Shown here piece after piece: positions 54,210 to 64,000 of a DNA stretch of 64,000 nucleotides. The translations under genes were made by a program, and so were the position numbers. Position 1 is the stretch's first letter, and each line of letters begins with the position of its first letter. The notes below the pieces were generated by a model. It had not been told where the DNA came from. It saw nothing but the letters and a program-made list of their open reading frames with translations, and made no database searches. Origin of the DNA: Protea cynaroides (Eukaryota; Streptophyta; Magnoliopsida; Proteales; Proteaceae); the NCBI GenBank assembly GCA_028583415.1, contig CM053265.1, forward strand, positions 21,770,830 through 21,834,829, written 5' to 3'.

Positions 54210-57200
54210 TAACACCTTAGCCAGCTGAGGTGTTAAACTAGCTAGTATTATATTGTTGATAGGAGATTAAGGGGTATTTTAGTAATTTTACCATTAAGCC
54301 TTGGGTTCTAATTTATAATATAATGTTTGGTATGATTTAATGCTCATGTTATGTGTAATAGACGAAACATATATAAATATGTCTACCAATGAATATGCTT
54401 GTGTTTGAATAGGCCTAGATTTAATTATTTTATTATGGTTTATGTAATAAAAGGCAAGGGAAAAGGTAAGTGTTTTGATTATAATATTTATGTTAAGAAC
54501 TAACCTAGTGGACTAGTGGTTATCATTTTAACCATAAGGTTGCATTGTAGAGGGTGTAAGTGAATATTTGGAAGAATATTGTAAGACAAGATTGGGTAGG
54601 ACCCACTAGGTGAGGTGGTAACCCACTATTGAGTATTGGAATCTAATAGGATTGTGATTTATGATGTAGCTTTTACATGGCCGCTTAGGAGGGCGTGAGT
54701 AGGATATGGATAGTTAGTGGTTTGATGAGTCATCATAGGATGTAGTGGCAATCTTCTATTAGGTTAGGCTAAGTACTTTGGATTCCTATTGGTTATGGCA
54801 TGGTGTAATTTTAAAGAAATGGAGAAGGGCATTTTTGGTTCCTGAAATAAAGGGTATTTGAAATAGGAAAAAGTGAGTCATGTGCATGAGCTTTAAAAGG
54901 AATCTAAGAAGTGCATTTTTAGCATTATACACTTTAAGGGTACCCTATAGGTATGGGTTGAGTTTACATGCATTGGGTATACTATATGGGTAAGGTAGAC
55001 ATTTCATAAAATAAAGAATATATTGAATTAGAAAAGAATAAAGGAATTACATAAAAGAAATGAAAATTCATTTCTAACTCTTTTGGTTGATGGTGAAAAC
55101 ATATGAGAGAAGGAGATCTCCTCTTTGTGTTATTGAGAGAAAAACTTTGATTCTTTAGTAGTCTAAGTTCAATAGATGATTAGATGACTGAAATGGAAGG
55201 AAACTCTTGAGGATGCTGAACTGAAGTAGTGGGATTGAAGTTGGAATAGAAGCAAGCAAGGATGTTGCAGATATTTTGGGACTCCATTGAAGAAAACCGA
55301 TTTTAGCTTAAGATCAGTCAAAACACTCTTAAGGTGAGTCTTAGCATCCTTATAATGAATAAAGAAGGGATTGCATGTCAATTAAAAGTTGTGTTATAGT
55401 GATTTCAGACCTTTAGGATGCAAAATTTAAGGAAGAAGATGATGACCAGTAACCTGTTCATCATTTGTGCATATTAGAAAATAAAGATTAAAGAATGCAG
55501 TGATTAATCAATGAGTAGTCTTGATTTTGGCCTAAGTATGCAAATAGCATGGATTATTCCTCACATTTCAAAGTTTCTAAAGCTTAATGAACTGCTATAA
55601 TGGTTTGTGAATTCAAATGTTGAGTAAAAGAACCTCAATGTTGAAATTTCCCTAAATAAATGATAGAAATTTACATTAAGTTGATCATTGGGATCCATTA
55701 GGATCAAATAAGTGACCTTAGAAGGTAGGGGAACAATTTTCAACATGTTTGGGAGGTTAGAAAGAACTTCCAGACCAGAAAATATGAAATGGACAAAAAT
55801 AGAGGTTCAACCGAGCCACTGTGCACGTGCAATCGGTGACCTGCGTGCGGCTGATAGTCGACCGCACGGTCCTTGATGTGTGACCATATGGCTCTTTTGA
55901 GATGTTGGAATGGTTTCTTTTAGGGTATCTTCCTCAGATCTCAAGGGGGTTTTATGAAGAATAAATTAGCACATAAATGGTGATGATTTGGTAGAGCATG
56001 TATAGAAGAGTAAATTAGAATGTTTTTAACCATGACAGGAAATTGCAATGGAACGGCAAAATACTTGTAATATAATGTTTAGATGGTTGGGAATGTTTAG
56101 AACATGCTTACAAGTGGTATTGGAAGTGTTAGAACAGGGCTCAGGGGGTTGAGAATCAGAATAGTTGAAACAAAGGTTATTCTGGAAATTTCAGTTTGTT
56201 GTGCAGCTGGTCATCAGCCGCACCCCCCTTTTTCAGCACAAATTTATGTTTTGGGGTTTTTTTCTCCAAACCTTGGGGAATGCTTAGGGGATGTTTTTGA
56301 GAATGTATTGGAGATCTTTTGAGAGATCTTAATGACTTTGTTGTCTACCTAATGACTTCCAAATGCAATAATATGCATAGGTGTTATCGAAAGGTGATTT
56401 TGGAGATTCTTTGAGGAAGAGATCAATTAAGCAATTTCTGAGCAAAAAATTTGGAAAGAAACTAAGGTGAGGAATTCCTTCTCCTGTAGTAGACTATTAT
56501 GGTTATATAGAATGCTTACTTGAACTATGCTATGAGGATTTGTGCTATGGTATGCCACTATGTACTTATATGATTGTAAGCTTAATTTTGATTCAGTATT
56601 GGTATGTTTATGTGATGATGTATAGGTACTATAGAACATGTTATTAAAGAAATGTGATGTGATATGCTTGTGCTTTAACTAAAATTTTATGTGATAAGGT
56701 TTGATGAAACAAGAAATAGAATTTGTGTGATAATCATACTACTAAACTAAAGAAATTTATGGGAATCATGAAATCCTTATTTGAGACAAGATATGCCAAC
56801 AAATGGGTAAATCACAAGAACACTTGTTATGAGCGACATGCATTATTAAGACATGTACGAAGAAAAAGGGGATTACGAAAATATGTAGTAATGGCATAGA
56901 TAAAAAAGGAAGGGAACAATGAATTAGTGAGAAAAGAATAAGAAATGTATTGACATGATAAGATTTAAGTTAAAGAATAAAGGGAGTACACCTAAGCAAG
57001 ACACGTAGATTAAACCGGCGAGCCTGGTGTACTATCATCCAACAAGGAAAGATATGTAAGTAAGAATATGAAATAAAGTTTAAGTATTTGGGTACTATGT
57101 ATGAAATAGTAAAGTAAAAAGAGGCAATGTGAGATAAAGACCAATGGAGTGGCATTGGTGAACCAAAAGACAGTGGAGATAGTAAGGTAAAAGGCACTGT

Positions 57201-58271
57201 AAAGTAAAAGACCAATGGAGTGGCATTGTTGAACCAATAGACAGTGGAGATAGTAAGGATAAGGCATTGTGAGGTAAAAGACCAATGGTGCGGCATTGTT
57301 GAACCAATAGATAGTGGAGAAAGTAGGGATAAGGCACTGTGAGGTGAAAGACTAAGTGTGGTACTGGTGAGTCAAAAGATAGTGGAGGCAGGAGTGATCA
57401 TATGTATGGTAATGACTAATGTAAGAACAAGAAAATAAGATCAAGTATAAGACATATTTGATAAGGTACCAATGGTGTAGCAACAGTCTTGTGTGTAATG
57501 CCACCAAGTGAGCTAGCCAATGGGGTGTTTGAGCAAGATACGTATTTATACTCGGTGAGCTAATACACCATCTAAGAATGGAAGATAGAAAAGAAGGAAT
57601 GGGTAAAATACGTAGTAAACTGGTGAGCCCAAAAAGCCTATGTTGACATGAAAAATGTGAAAGACATAAGGAAATAATAAAAAGTGTATTGTTGTAAAAT
57701 AATGACTTTGATATGTTGATTATGTAACTGATGTGAATGTAACAGCTCTAATTAGACATGTTTATTGATTTTCATATTATGTAATTTTACAAGTGATTGT
57801 TTAATGATTTACTTGCAGCCTATGTATTAAATGTGGAGCGTTTGCATGTAAATCTGCCAGGATAGGTTTTCTTCACTGAGCTTTGGCTCACCATTTTATA
57901 TGTTGACATTATTACAGATGAAGATAGTGATGGAAAAGATGAGGCTACTGCTATGTGAGAGACCAAGTGGGATTTCATCACCCCTTGGCAGCTATGGACT
58001 TATATGATGTTTTTGTTTAATCTTTTTGTATGTGGTTGTAATATTTTGTAATTAAAGAACTTGTAAGTCTTTGCACAGCCACCAAGAGTTGTTATGTGTT
58101 AAGCCTTTCGCTATGATACTTATCGGATCTATGTTTTGTGATGTATTGGAATGGTTTTCAATTAAGCAAAAAATTATATCGGATTTTTCTTTGCATGAGT
58201 ATTTTATGGGAGTTTTTAATAGCTTGTTGGATCACCAATCCATTTGTCAATGCCAATAGTTGAGGGCGTTA
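54210..58271 (+). mobile_element. 4 kb solo LTR of another gypsy family
   Basis: Ends TATAACACC (about 54210) and GGCGTTATA (about 58271) are what TGTAACACC ... GGCGTTACA LTR ends become after one G-to-A and one C-to-T change. TACC flanks both sides in the interrupted integrase/RNase H linker. It has no primer site or second LTR inside. A donor-like AAG/GTGAGT (about 55333), a CACTGAGCTTTGGCTCACC phrase (57875-57893) and an acceptor-like ATTATTACAG (about 57909-57918) parallel the architecture of the 2.3 kb LTRs. Confidence 0.68.
57121..57400. repeat. ~70 bp tandem repeat, about four copies
   Basis: ACCAATGG recurs at 57140, 57211 and 57281, with a diverged fourth unit at 57351. Minus-strand frames in it (56970-57337) arise from the repetition. 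Confidence 0.9.
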
Positions 58272-58860
58272 TAGTACCCTTCTCAAAATCTTCTTGCACA
58301 GTTCTCAGATATGGGTCCAATAGAATTGCTACTTTCATTTTGGCTGTCAAATCTGGTAGAATCTTTAATGCCGTGAACATAAGTAAAAACTTATGTATCA
58401 GTCCTTGCTTTATTGGGTCATCATGATTTTCTATTATATACTATTCTTGGTTTCAATCTGATATGGTTAGCGCAAAGTACAAGGCAACATTTATACTTGG
58501 TCCTCCTTCTGGCTTCAGTATTCCCTTTCTACTCAAAGCTTCAGTTACTACATTAACCTTGATTGGATGATACTGAATATCACAGTCTTAATCCTTCAAT
58601 AATTCTAGCCACCTTCTCTGTCTCATATTCAACTCCTTCTGTGTGAAGAAATAAGTAAGGCTCTTGTGATCTAACTTAATCAGGAACTTTTTGCTATATA
58701 GGTAATGTCTCCAAGTCTTGATTGCATGAATCACCGCTGCTAACACCAAGTCATGTGTAGGGTAATTCTTTTCGTGTTCCTTCAGTTGTCTTAAAGCATA
58801 AGCAATCACTTGTTCACCAACATCAGCATGCATCCCAAACCCAATCTAAAGGCATCGGTG
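58272..58860 (-). pseudogene. Gypsy-4 RNase H
   Basis: Frame 58588-58833: EQVIAYALRQLKEHEKNYPT, HDLVLAAVIHAIKTWRHYLY and KSLTYFFTQKELNMRQRRW, the standard gypsy RNase H. The following end near 58540-58580 reads VVTEAL-like. Confidence 0.88.
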
Positions 58861-59900
58861 TACAAGGTAAATGGCTACCCTGGTACAAGAATGGTCAAAA
58901 TGGGAGCCAATATCAACCTTGATTTTAATTTTTGAAAATATTCTTCACACTTGTTGGTCCAAACAAATTTTTTCCTTTCTTGGTCAGCTTGGTAAGAGGT
59001 ACTGCGATCCTGGAATAGTCCTCCATGAACCATCTATAATAACCAGCTAACCCCAAGAAACTTCTAATCTCTACAACATTCTTAGGTGCTTCCTACCCTA
59101 TAATTGCTTCTATTTTAATAGGGTCCACTTTTATTTCTTCTGACGATACTACGTGACCTAAGAAAGTCACCTCGCCCAACCAAAACTCATATTTATTGAA
59201 TTTGGCATAAAGCTTCTCCCTTTTCAGCCATTGTAAGGCTGCTTTAAGATCTGTTACATGAGTCTCTTCATCCTTGGAATATAATAAAATATTGTCAATA
59301 AAAACTATGACCAAAGTGTCTAGTAGGTCATGAAACACTCAGGTTCATAAGCTCCATAAAAGATGCAGGAGCATTGGTCAACCCAAAAGACATAACCAAG
59401 AACTCATAATGTCCATACCTGGTTTTGAAAGCTATCTTTGGAATGTTGCTTCCCTTAATCTTCAATTGATGGTATCATGACCGTAGATTAATCTTGAAGA
59501 ATACCTTCGCACCTTGCAACTGATCAAACAAGTCATCAATCCTTAGCAATGGGTATCGATTCTTGATCATGAGCATGTTCAGTTCTCGATAGTCTATACA
59601 CAGTCGAACACTACCATCTTTCTTCTTCACAAACAACACTGGTGCTCTCCATGATGATATACTTGTCCAGATAAAACCCTTGTCTAATAACTCCTGTAGT
59701 TGAGTCTTTAGTTCTTTCAATTCCATAGGAGCCATCCGATAAGGTGCCTTAGACACAGGTGCCGCCCCAGGTAATACGTCTATAACGAACTCAGTTGCTC
59801 GATCAGGTGGCAACCCGAGTATGTCTTCAGGAAACACATCCAAAACTTCCCGTATAACTTCAATATCTTCCATCCGTGGCGTTTCTTTGGTAACGTCCAC
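58861..59900 (-). pseudogene. Gypsy-4 reverse transcriptase
   Basis: Frame 59475-59900 carries VLDVFPEDILGLPPDRATEF, SKAPYRMAPMELKEL and FVKKKDGSVRLCIDYREL. Motif A has decayed to FFKINLRS (Asp of IDLRSG is Asn). Frame 59093-59338 has motif C as FIDNIL, so the second catalytic Asp is Asn, and YAKFNKYEFWLGEVTFLGHV. Two separate catalytic Asp sites are lost. Confidence 0.9.
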
Positions 59901-60420
59901 TACAGATACCAGATATCCATCTCCATCTTTTTCAAGACATCTCTTCGCCTTAAGTGTAGAGAGAATAAGCTTCTATTTACGAGAAAGTTTGGTCCCAACG
60001 AAACTAAATTCTATACCATCCTTGCCCTTGAATGATAACTTCTTCTTAGTGTAAAGCAGACTGCAAAATGCTGAAACAACCAGTCCATTCCTAAGATGAT
60101 GTCAAAGTCTGTCATCTCGAGTTGAACTAGGTTTGCATCCAAACTCCGTCTATTAATAAAACTGGACATGGTCCATAACACTCATCTAAAATAACCTCTA
60201 GTCCCAATGGTGATCTTACTAATAGCTTGAGGTCTAAAGATCTGAGGGGCACGTTCAATTTCTTTCCAAAAGAGACGGACACAAAAGAATGGGTAGCCCC
60301 AGAGTCAAAGAAAACTCTAGTAGGTACACCGGCTATGGTTATAATACCTATAGTTTTTACCTAGGTTTAGTCTACATGCTTAGACAAAAATACTGTAAAA
60401 GATAAAGCTCAGATCATACT
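59901..60420 (-). pseudogene. Gypsy-4 aspartic protease
   Basis: The minus strand reads FFDSGATHSFVSVSFGKKL (about 60260-60315), an intact active-site DSGATHSF. The second block (DFDIILGMDWL-like, about 60080-60110) is partly readable. Confidence 0.84.
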
Positions 60421-60735
60421 TATGCCCACATCAGGTGATACGACAGCGTCTTCAAAAGTCACAGCATACACCTTTCCATACTGTAACTGCTTCTTGGGTT
60501 TAGGGCATGTCTTTGCATAATGCCCCAATTGGTCGCTGTTAAAGCACTTGATGTTCGCAATCAGTTGACCAAGTTAAGGTGAGACTGTCTGGGTCATCTT
60601 GGCTGCCCCATTAGTGTTCTGTGGCTGGAATGGTTTGAAGGTATTTGAGTTTCCTTTATTAAATGTATTTCCATTTGGCCTCTTCAAACCACGATTCTGA
60701 GCAAGGTAGCTCTCTTTCTGACTAGACTCAAGCAC
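60421..60735 (-). pseudogene. Gypsy-4 gag C-terminal remnant
   Basis: SSQKESYLAQNRGLKRPNGN and TFNKGNSNTFKPFQPQ match the end of Gypsy-1 gag. A zinc knuckle follows as KCFNSDQLGHYAKTCPKP, with its second Cys replaced by Ser. The upstream gag core is deleted. Confidence 0.87.
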
Positions 60736-60986
60736 AAGGATAGATTTATATTTTCTATTACCGATACAATTATTTTTGGTGCATATTCTCAATGTAACTA
60801 TCTGGATTGTAGACCGTACCCTATTTCTTGATGGATACATTTTGGTTTGTTTCCTTTTATATATATATTGTTCTGTCATTCTTTTTATGTGCATTATGAT
60901 CTTATTTAAGTTTTTGTCTCAACCAAAAATGTGCTTCAATGTGTTTGTATTTAATGCTTTTAAGTTCAATCCTAGCTCAGTTTATG
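60736..60986 (-). other. Gypsy-4 leader with primer site deleted
   Basis: Minus-strand sequence matches Gypsy-1 15260-15475. About 65 bases between LTR end and leader, including the Met-tRNA site, are missing. Confidence 0.78.
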
Positions 60987-63259
60987 TGTCACACCCAAAT
61001 TCTAGACTAACTAGAGTAGTGTTATGAACCATCAATAAACCAACAGTTCAACCAGGATCTCGTATAGGTCATACCCACCATATCAAACCACACACACATT
61101 CCACGATAATAATTAGAGATAATAAACAAATAAGCATAAGTATTTATAAATAATGAACTGAGTATCTAACAGTGATAAATAAAATAATCAATTACATGTT
61201 CGGTAGTCAAAATAACTAAATTAATCAAAGACACATTGATTGCACTATTGTGAAAGATCATGCGCATCTTCTACAACTTCTACGTTCATAGCCGCCATGT
61301 GTCCATACAATGGCCCATTCACGTAATCATCTATTGTAGTATCTGCATCATCAACTAAAAATATTCAACGTCGAAAGGGTGAGCACACATCAAGGCTCAA
61401 TGAGCAAACAAAATAATGCACAAACATATACATGCATTCAATTTAATATCTTTGTTCTGGTTTTTAAGTTTATAATGTGGTATAAAAAGGTTTAGTGGCC
61501 CCCGCACCTCTATACACGAGTGTGTGGATCTGTCCAATGGATCAAACCCCATTATCATCCCACATTCACCCACCATGGAATAGAGATAGAGCTAAAGCGT
61601 TAAGATCACACACCGCCAACACTTCCCCTAATGCCCTACCCATACCAACACGTAAGCCCCTATTGGCGAGGGTTTGCAAACTAGGCTCGCAACTAACCAA
61701 TCCTATTGCCATCCAGTGTATCCAAGGCCTCACCCTAGTATCCCTCAATACGTCCATAGAGATAGAGCTAAAGCCCCCCGACAAAGTCAAAGACTACACG
61801 GTCTGAGACCACCTCCCTTGATGCCCTACAATGTAATAATTCTGCTAAAATAATGGTGATACAACGATGTCAGTAGGCAAAACTTGAGTAAAGATAGAGC
61901 TAGAGTCGGGTGACCAGGCTGAACCACAATGTTACGTTCTCCCCTTGATGCTCCACTCGCATCCAACACACTAACCACACATACACACACATATCTATTC
62001 CTAGCATCATCGTCATCATCATGTTATAGATAGACAGAAATAAATATGCAGAGCAATAATAATAAGAATATTGGATGACATGTGAGATGTACATTACAAG
62101 CATACAAGCATAGAATCAATTATGGCATTGGACTCAATAAAATAATTTATTATTATCCAATTAGTTTAGGTCTTGTTCCCTCACATGTTAACAATACTCG
62201 ATCTCTTTCCAAGCCTTGTAACTCTCTTTGAATTAATTTAGTAACCTAGAAATTATATGAATTTAAGTTAGGATTCATGTGTAATATGTTACAGTAGTCA
62301 AAATTTGAACAGATCACAGATAGGTGACTGATAGGTCCTATGGTCTCATGCTGTGTCGACCATACCACATACGGTCAATACCCTATGGTTGCACTTATGC
62401 GACAACACCTACGATCATATGCTTTCTAAATTCTTCCTGAATGGCTGTGGTCGATACCGTGGTCTTCCTATGGTCGACCATAGCTGCGACCATACGATTT
62501 TTGGTCAAATCTTACTTTCAATCCGAGTTCTTCCTGAGTCAATTTCTCAGTTCTTCACTTGGGTTCATCTTAAGGTTATCCTATGACCATTACTTATGGT
62601 TTCTCACCAACCATTATCACTAAACTCATCCCTCATAGTTATCTTTGGGATTTATTCAAAGTTCACAAGGATCATAATAGTTTAACATCTCCAATCCACA
62701 ATAGAAATCTTCTTCCATAGGATTTACATCTTCAGAGATAAATTTCATACCTTGGCCTAGAGTAGAGAACCAAAACCTTCTCTGCATAACCTTCTTCTTA
62801 GCCTTTTCTCCTTCTCTTTCTCTTCCATTTCGTTCTTTAGGGTTTATCAAAGTTCTAAAAGAGTGAAAAAGGGTTGAGGAATGTCCTTTATATAGAGAGA
62901 AACTCTCCATATAGAGTTCTCCAACAATAGGAAAGAGATCCCCCTTCTATTTGGAAAGTTTTCAAACTCGAAGTCTGATTTGGGGTCATACAATTGGACG
63001 TACAGTCGCAAAATCCATCGACCATAGGCTTGAAAACATCGACCATACGGTTATTGGTCAGTGGTCTTTATTTTCTATCATATGGTCGACCATACCTACC
63101 CAGGTAGTCGACCATACACGTGGTGTTTAGTGTTCTTAAGTCAATTCTCATACCTAATCTCACGATCCTTCTTCACATAGTCGGTCCACTTGATCCAGCA
63201 AAGATGGAAAGACCTAGCACGACACGGTTAGACAGGGTTAGTAGAGTGTGGGTCTTACA
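60987..63259 (-). repeat. LTR shared by Gypsy-4 (5') and Gypsy-6 (3'), 2273 bp
   Basis: TGTAAGACC (63259) to TGTGACA (60987). Its downstream side (lower coordinates) carries the Gypsy-4 leader; its upstream side carries a polypurine tract and chromodomain of Gypsy-6. TATA 62886-62898; donor-like AAG/GTATGA at 62750; acceptor-like GATGATGCAG at about 61343. GGTCGACC words at 62340-62500 and 63000-63120. Confidence 0.9.
61221..61343 (-). other. Conserved 41-codon frame at the LTR end (Gypsy-4/6)
   Basis: TTIDDYVNGPLYGHMAAMNV, EDAHDLSQ, a premature TAG, then CNQCVFD and TAA at the shared stop position. Confidence 0.4.
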
Positions 63260-64000
63260 ACTCCCCCCTTACATAAATTTCATCCTCAAAATTTGCACAT
63301 ACCTTTCGAGTTAAATAGGTGAGGGTATTGCGTCTTCATAACATTCTCTTCTTCCCATGTGACTTCTTCTACATCTTGGCTTCTTCAAGTAACTTTAACA
63401 TATTAGATGTCGCGGTTGCGAAGACGTTGAACCTTTTGACTAGTGATTTCAAAAGGTACCACTTCGAACATTAAGTCTTCAGTCAAATCTAGTGGATCTA
63501 TCGTTAACACGTGTTTAGATCTCTGACGTACTTCTTCAGTTGTGAGACATGGAATACATCATGTACACTAGACATCGATGGTGGTAGTGCTAACTAATAT
63601 TCTACCTTTTTACGCTTTGTCAGAATCTCATAAGGTCCAATATATCTGGGACACAGCTTTCCTTTCTATCCGAACCATTTTAAACCGTGCATAGGATATA
63701 TTTTCAAAAGTATCTTATCACCCACGATAAATTCAAGGCCTCTGCGTCTATTGTCTGCATACTGCTTCTGATGCTTCTGAGCTATTCAGACCCTTTCCTT
63801 GATTATGTCGACTACTCGACAACTTTCTTCGATAAACTCTGGTCTAACAATTCATTGTTCTCCAACCTCGTTATAAAATAAAGGAGTTCGACACTTCCGA
63901 CCAAATAGTGCTTCATAGGGTGACATCTGTATCGTAGCTTGATAGATGCTGTTATAAGCGAACTCGATCAATGGTAAATTTTCATCCCATGATCCTTTGA
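63260..64000 (-). pseudogene. Gypsy-6 chromodomain and integrase tail, continues outside
   Basis: A pyrimidine tract on the plus strand (63260-63270, purine on the minus) is followed by the minus-strand chromodomain region, then the integrase C-terminal part up to the right edge (NSIYQATIQMSPYEALFG-like at about 63895-63960). The match to 53161-53540 and 35400-35620 is clear. The element runs out of the window. Confidence 0.85.

Larger units (their letters stand above)
45057..63259 (-). mobile_element. Gypsy-4, one chromovirus with three nested insertions
   Basis: Minus-strand order from the right: LTR 60987-63259, leader 60740-60986, gag end, protease, RT, RNase H (to 58272), [solo LTR 54210-58271], integrase (53161-54209), [solo LTR 50759-53155 and Tat-like fragment 47503-50747], chromodomain (47197-47503), 3' LTR 45057-47196. 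The coding parts join across the insertions at matching points of the protein. About 3 kb of leader, antisense ORF and most of gag is deleted at about 60735. Left flank ATGAA (45052-45056). Confidence 0.87.

Noticed and set aside
56970..57337. Membrane-protein-like frames on the minus strand
   Set aside because: They come from the ~70 bp tandem repeat, whose translation repeats in all frames.

Overview
The window is nuclear DNA of a flowering plant and consists almost entirely of nested, decayed transposable elements. The evidence is plant-type Ty1/copia and Ty3/gypsy chromovirus polyproteins, tRNA-Met primer binding sites, a plant LINE with a C-terminal RNase H, an hAT-like miniature element and a fragment of the plastid gene cemA. 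I see no intact conventional host gene. Nearly every reading frame longer than 60 codons is a piece of gag/pol, a chance frame in an LTR, or low-complexity DNA. Element names (Copia-1, Gypsy-1 and so on) are local labels.

Layout, left to right. 1-8359: Copia-1 (minus strand) with a 2.1 kb LTR; its gag is split by about 336 bp of plastid cemA. 8360-10859: unit A, the 3' end of a LINE plus about 2 kb carrying a 61-codon frame on the minus strand. 10860-12831: Copia-3 (minus), with an LTR and a gag remnant but no visible pol. 12832-23458: Gypsy-1 (plus), a chromovirus with a 2.37 kb LTR, an antisense ORF, gag, PR, RT, RNase H, INT and chromodomain, and a truncated 3' LTR. 23459-26210: Copia-2 (minus), with integrase, protease, gag and an LTR. 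26300-26900: a second LINE RNase H piece. 28112-28800: unit B, a partial third copy of unit A. 29611-32540: the 3' end of Gypsy-2 (minus), joined tail-first to Gypsy-3 (plus, 32545-38315). 39320-42035: unit C, an inverted copy of unit A, continuing into a longer LINE body to about 44770 that is interrupted by a 601 bp hAT-like element. 45057-63259: Gypsy-4 (minus), one element containing a Tat-like LTR fragment (47503-50747), a solo gypsy LTR with a perfect TAATA duplication (50759-53155) and a 4 kb solo LTR of another family (54210-58271). Its upstream LTR (60987-63259) also serves as the 3' LTR of Gypsy-6, which runs out of the window.

The least expected signals are in the gypsy LTRs. Six divergent copies keep a splice-donor-like site downstream of the promoter region and an acceptor-like site about 1.3-1.5 kb later. 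The acceptor is followed by a gap-free 41-codon frame that ends at the same stop codon in five of six copies. The substitutions look protein-like, and the C terminus carries a Cys-x-Cys-x2-Cys pattern. Other points of interest are the cemA insertion, the inverted units with a short frame and TATA box preserved in both, the tail-to-tail Gypsy-2/Gypsy-3 chimera, the LTR shared by two tandem elements, and repeated Asp-to-Asn and Cys-to-Tyr losses at catalytic and zinc-binding residues. All domain calls come from reading the sequence by eye; no database search was possible.
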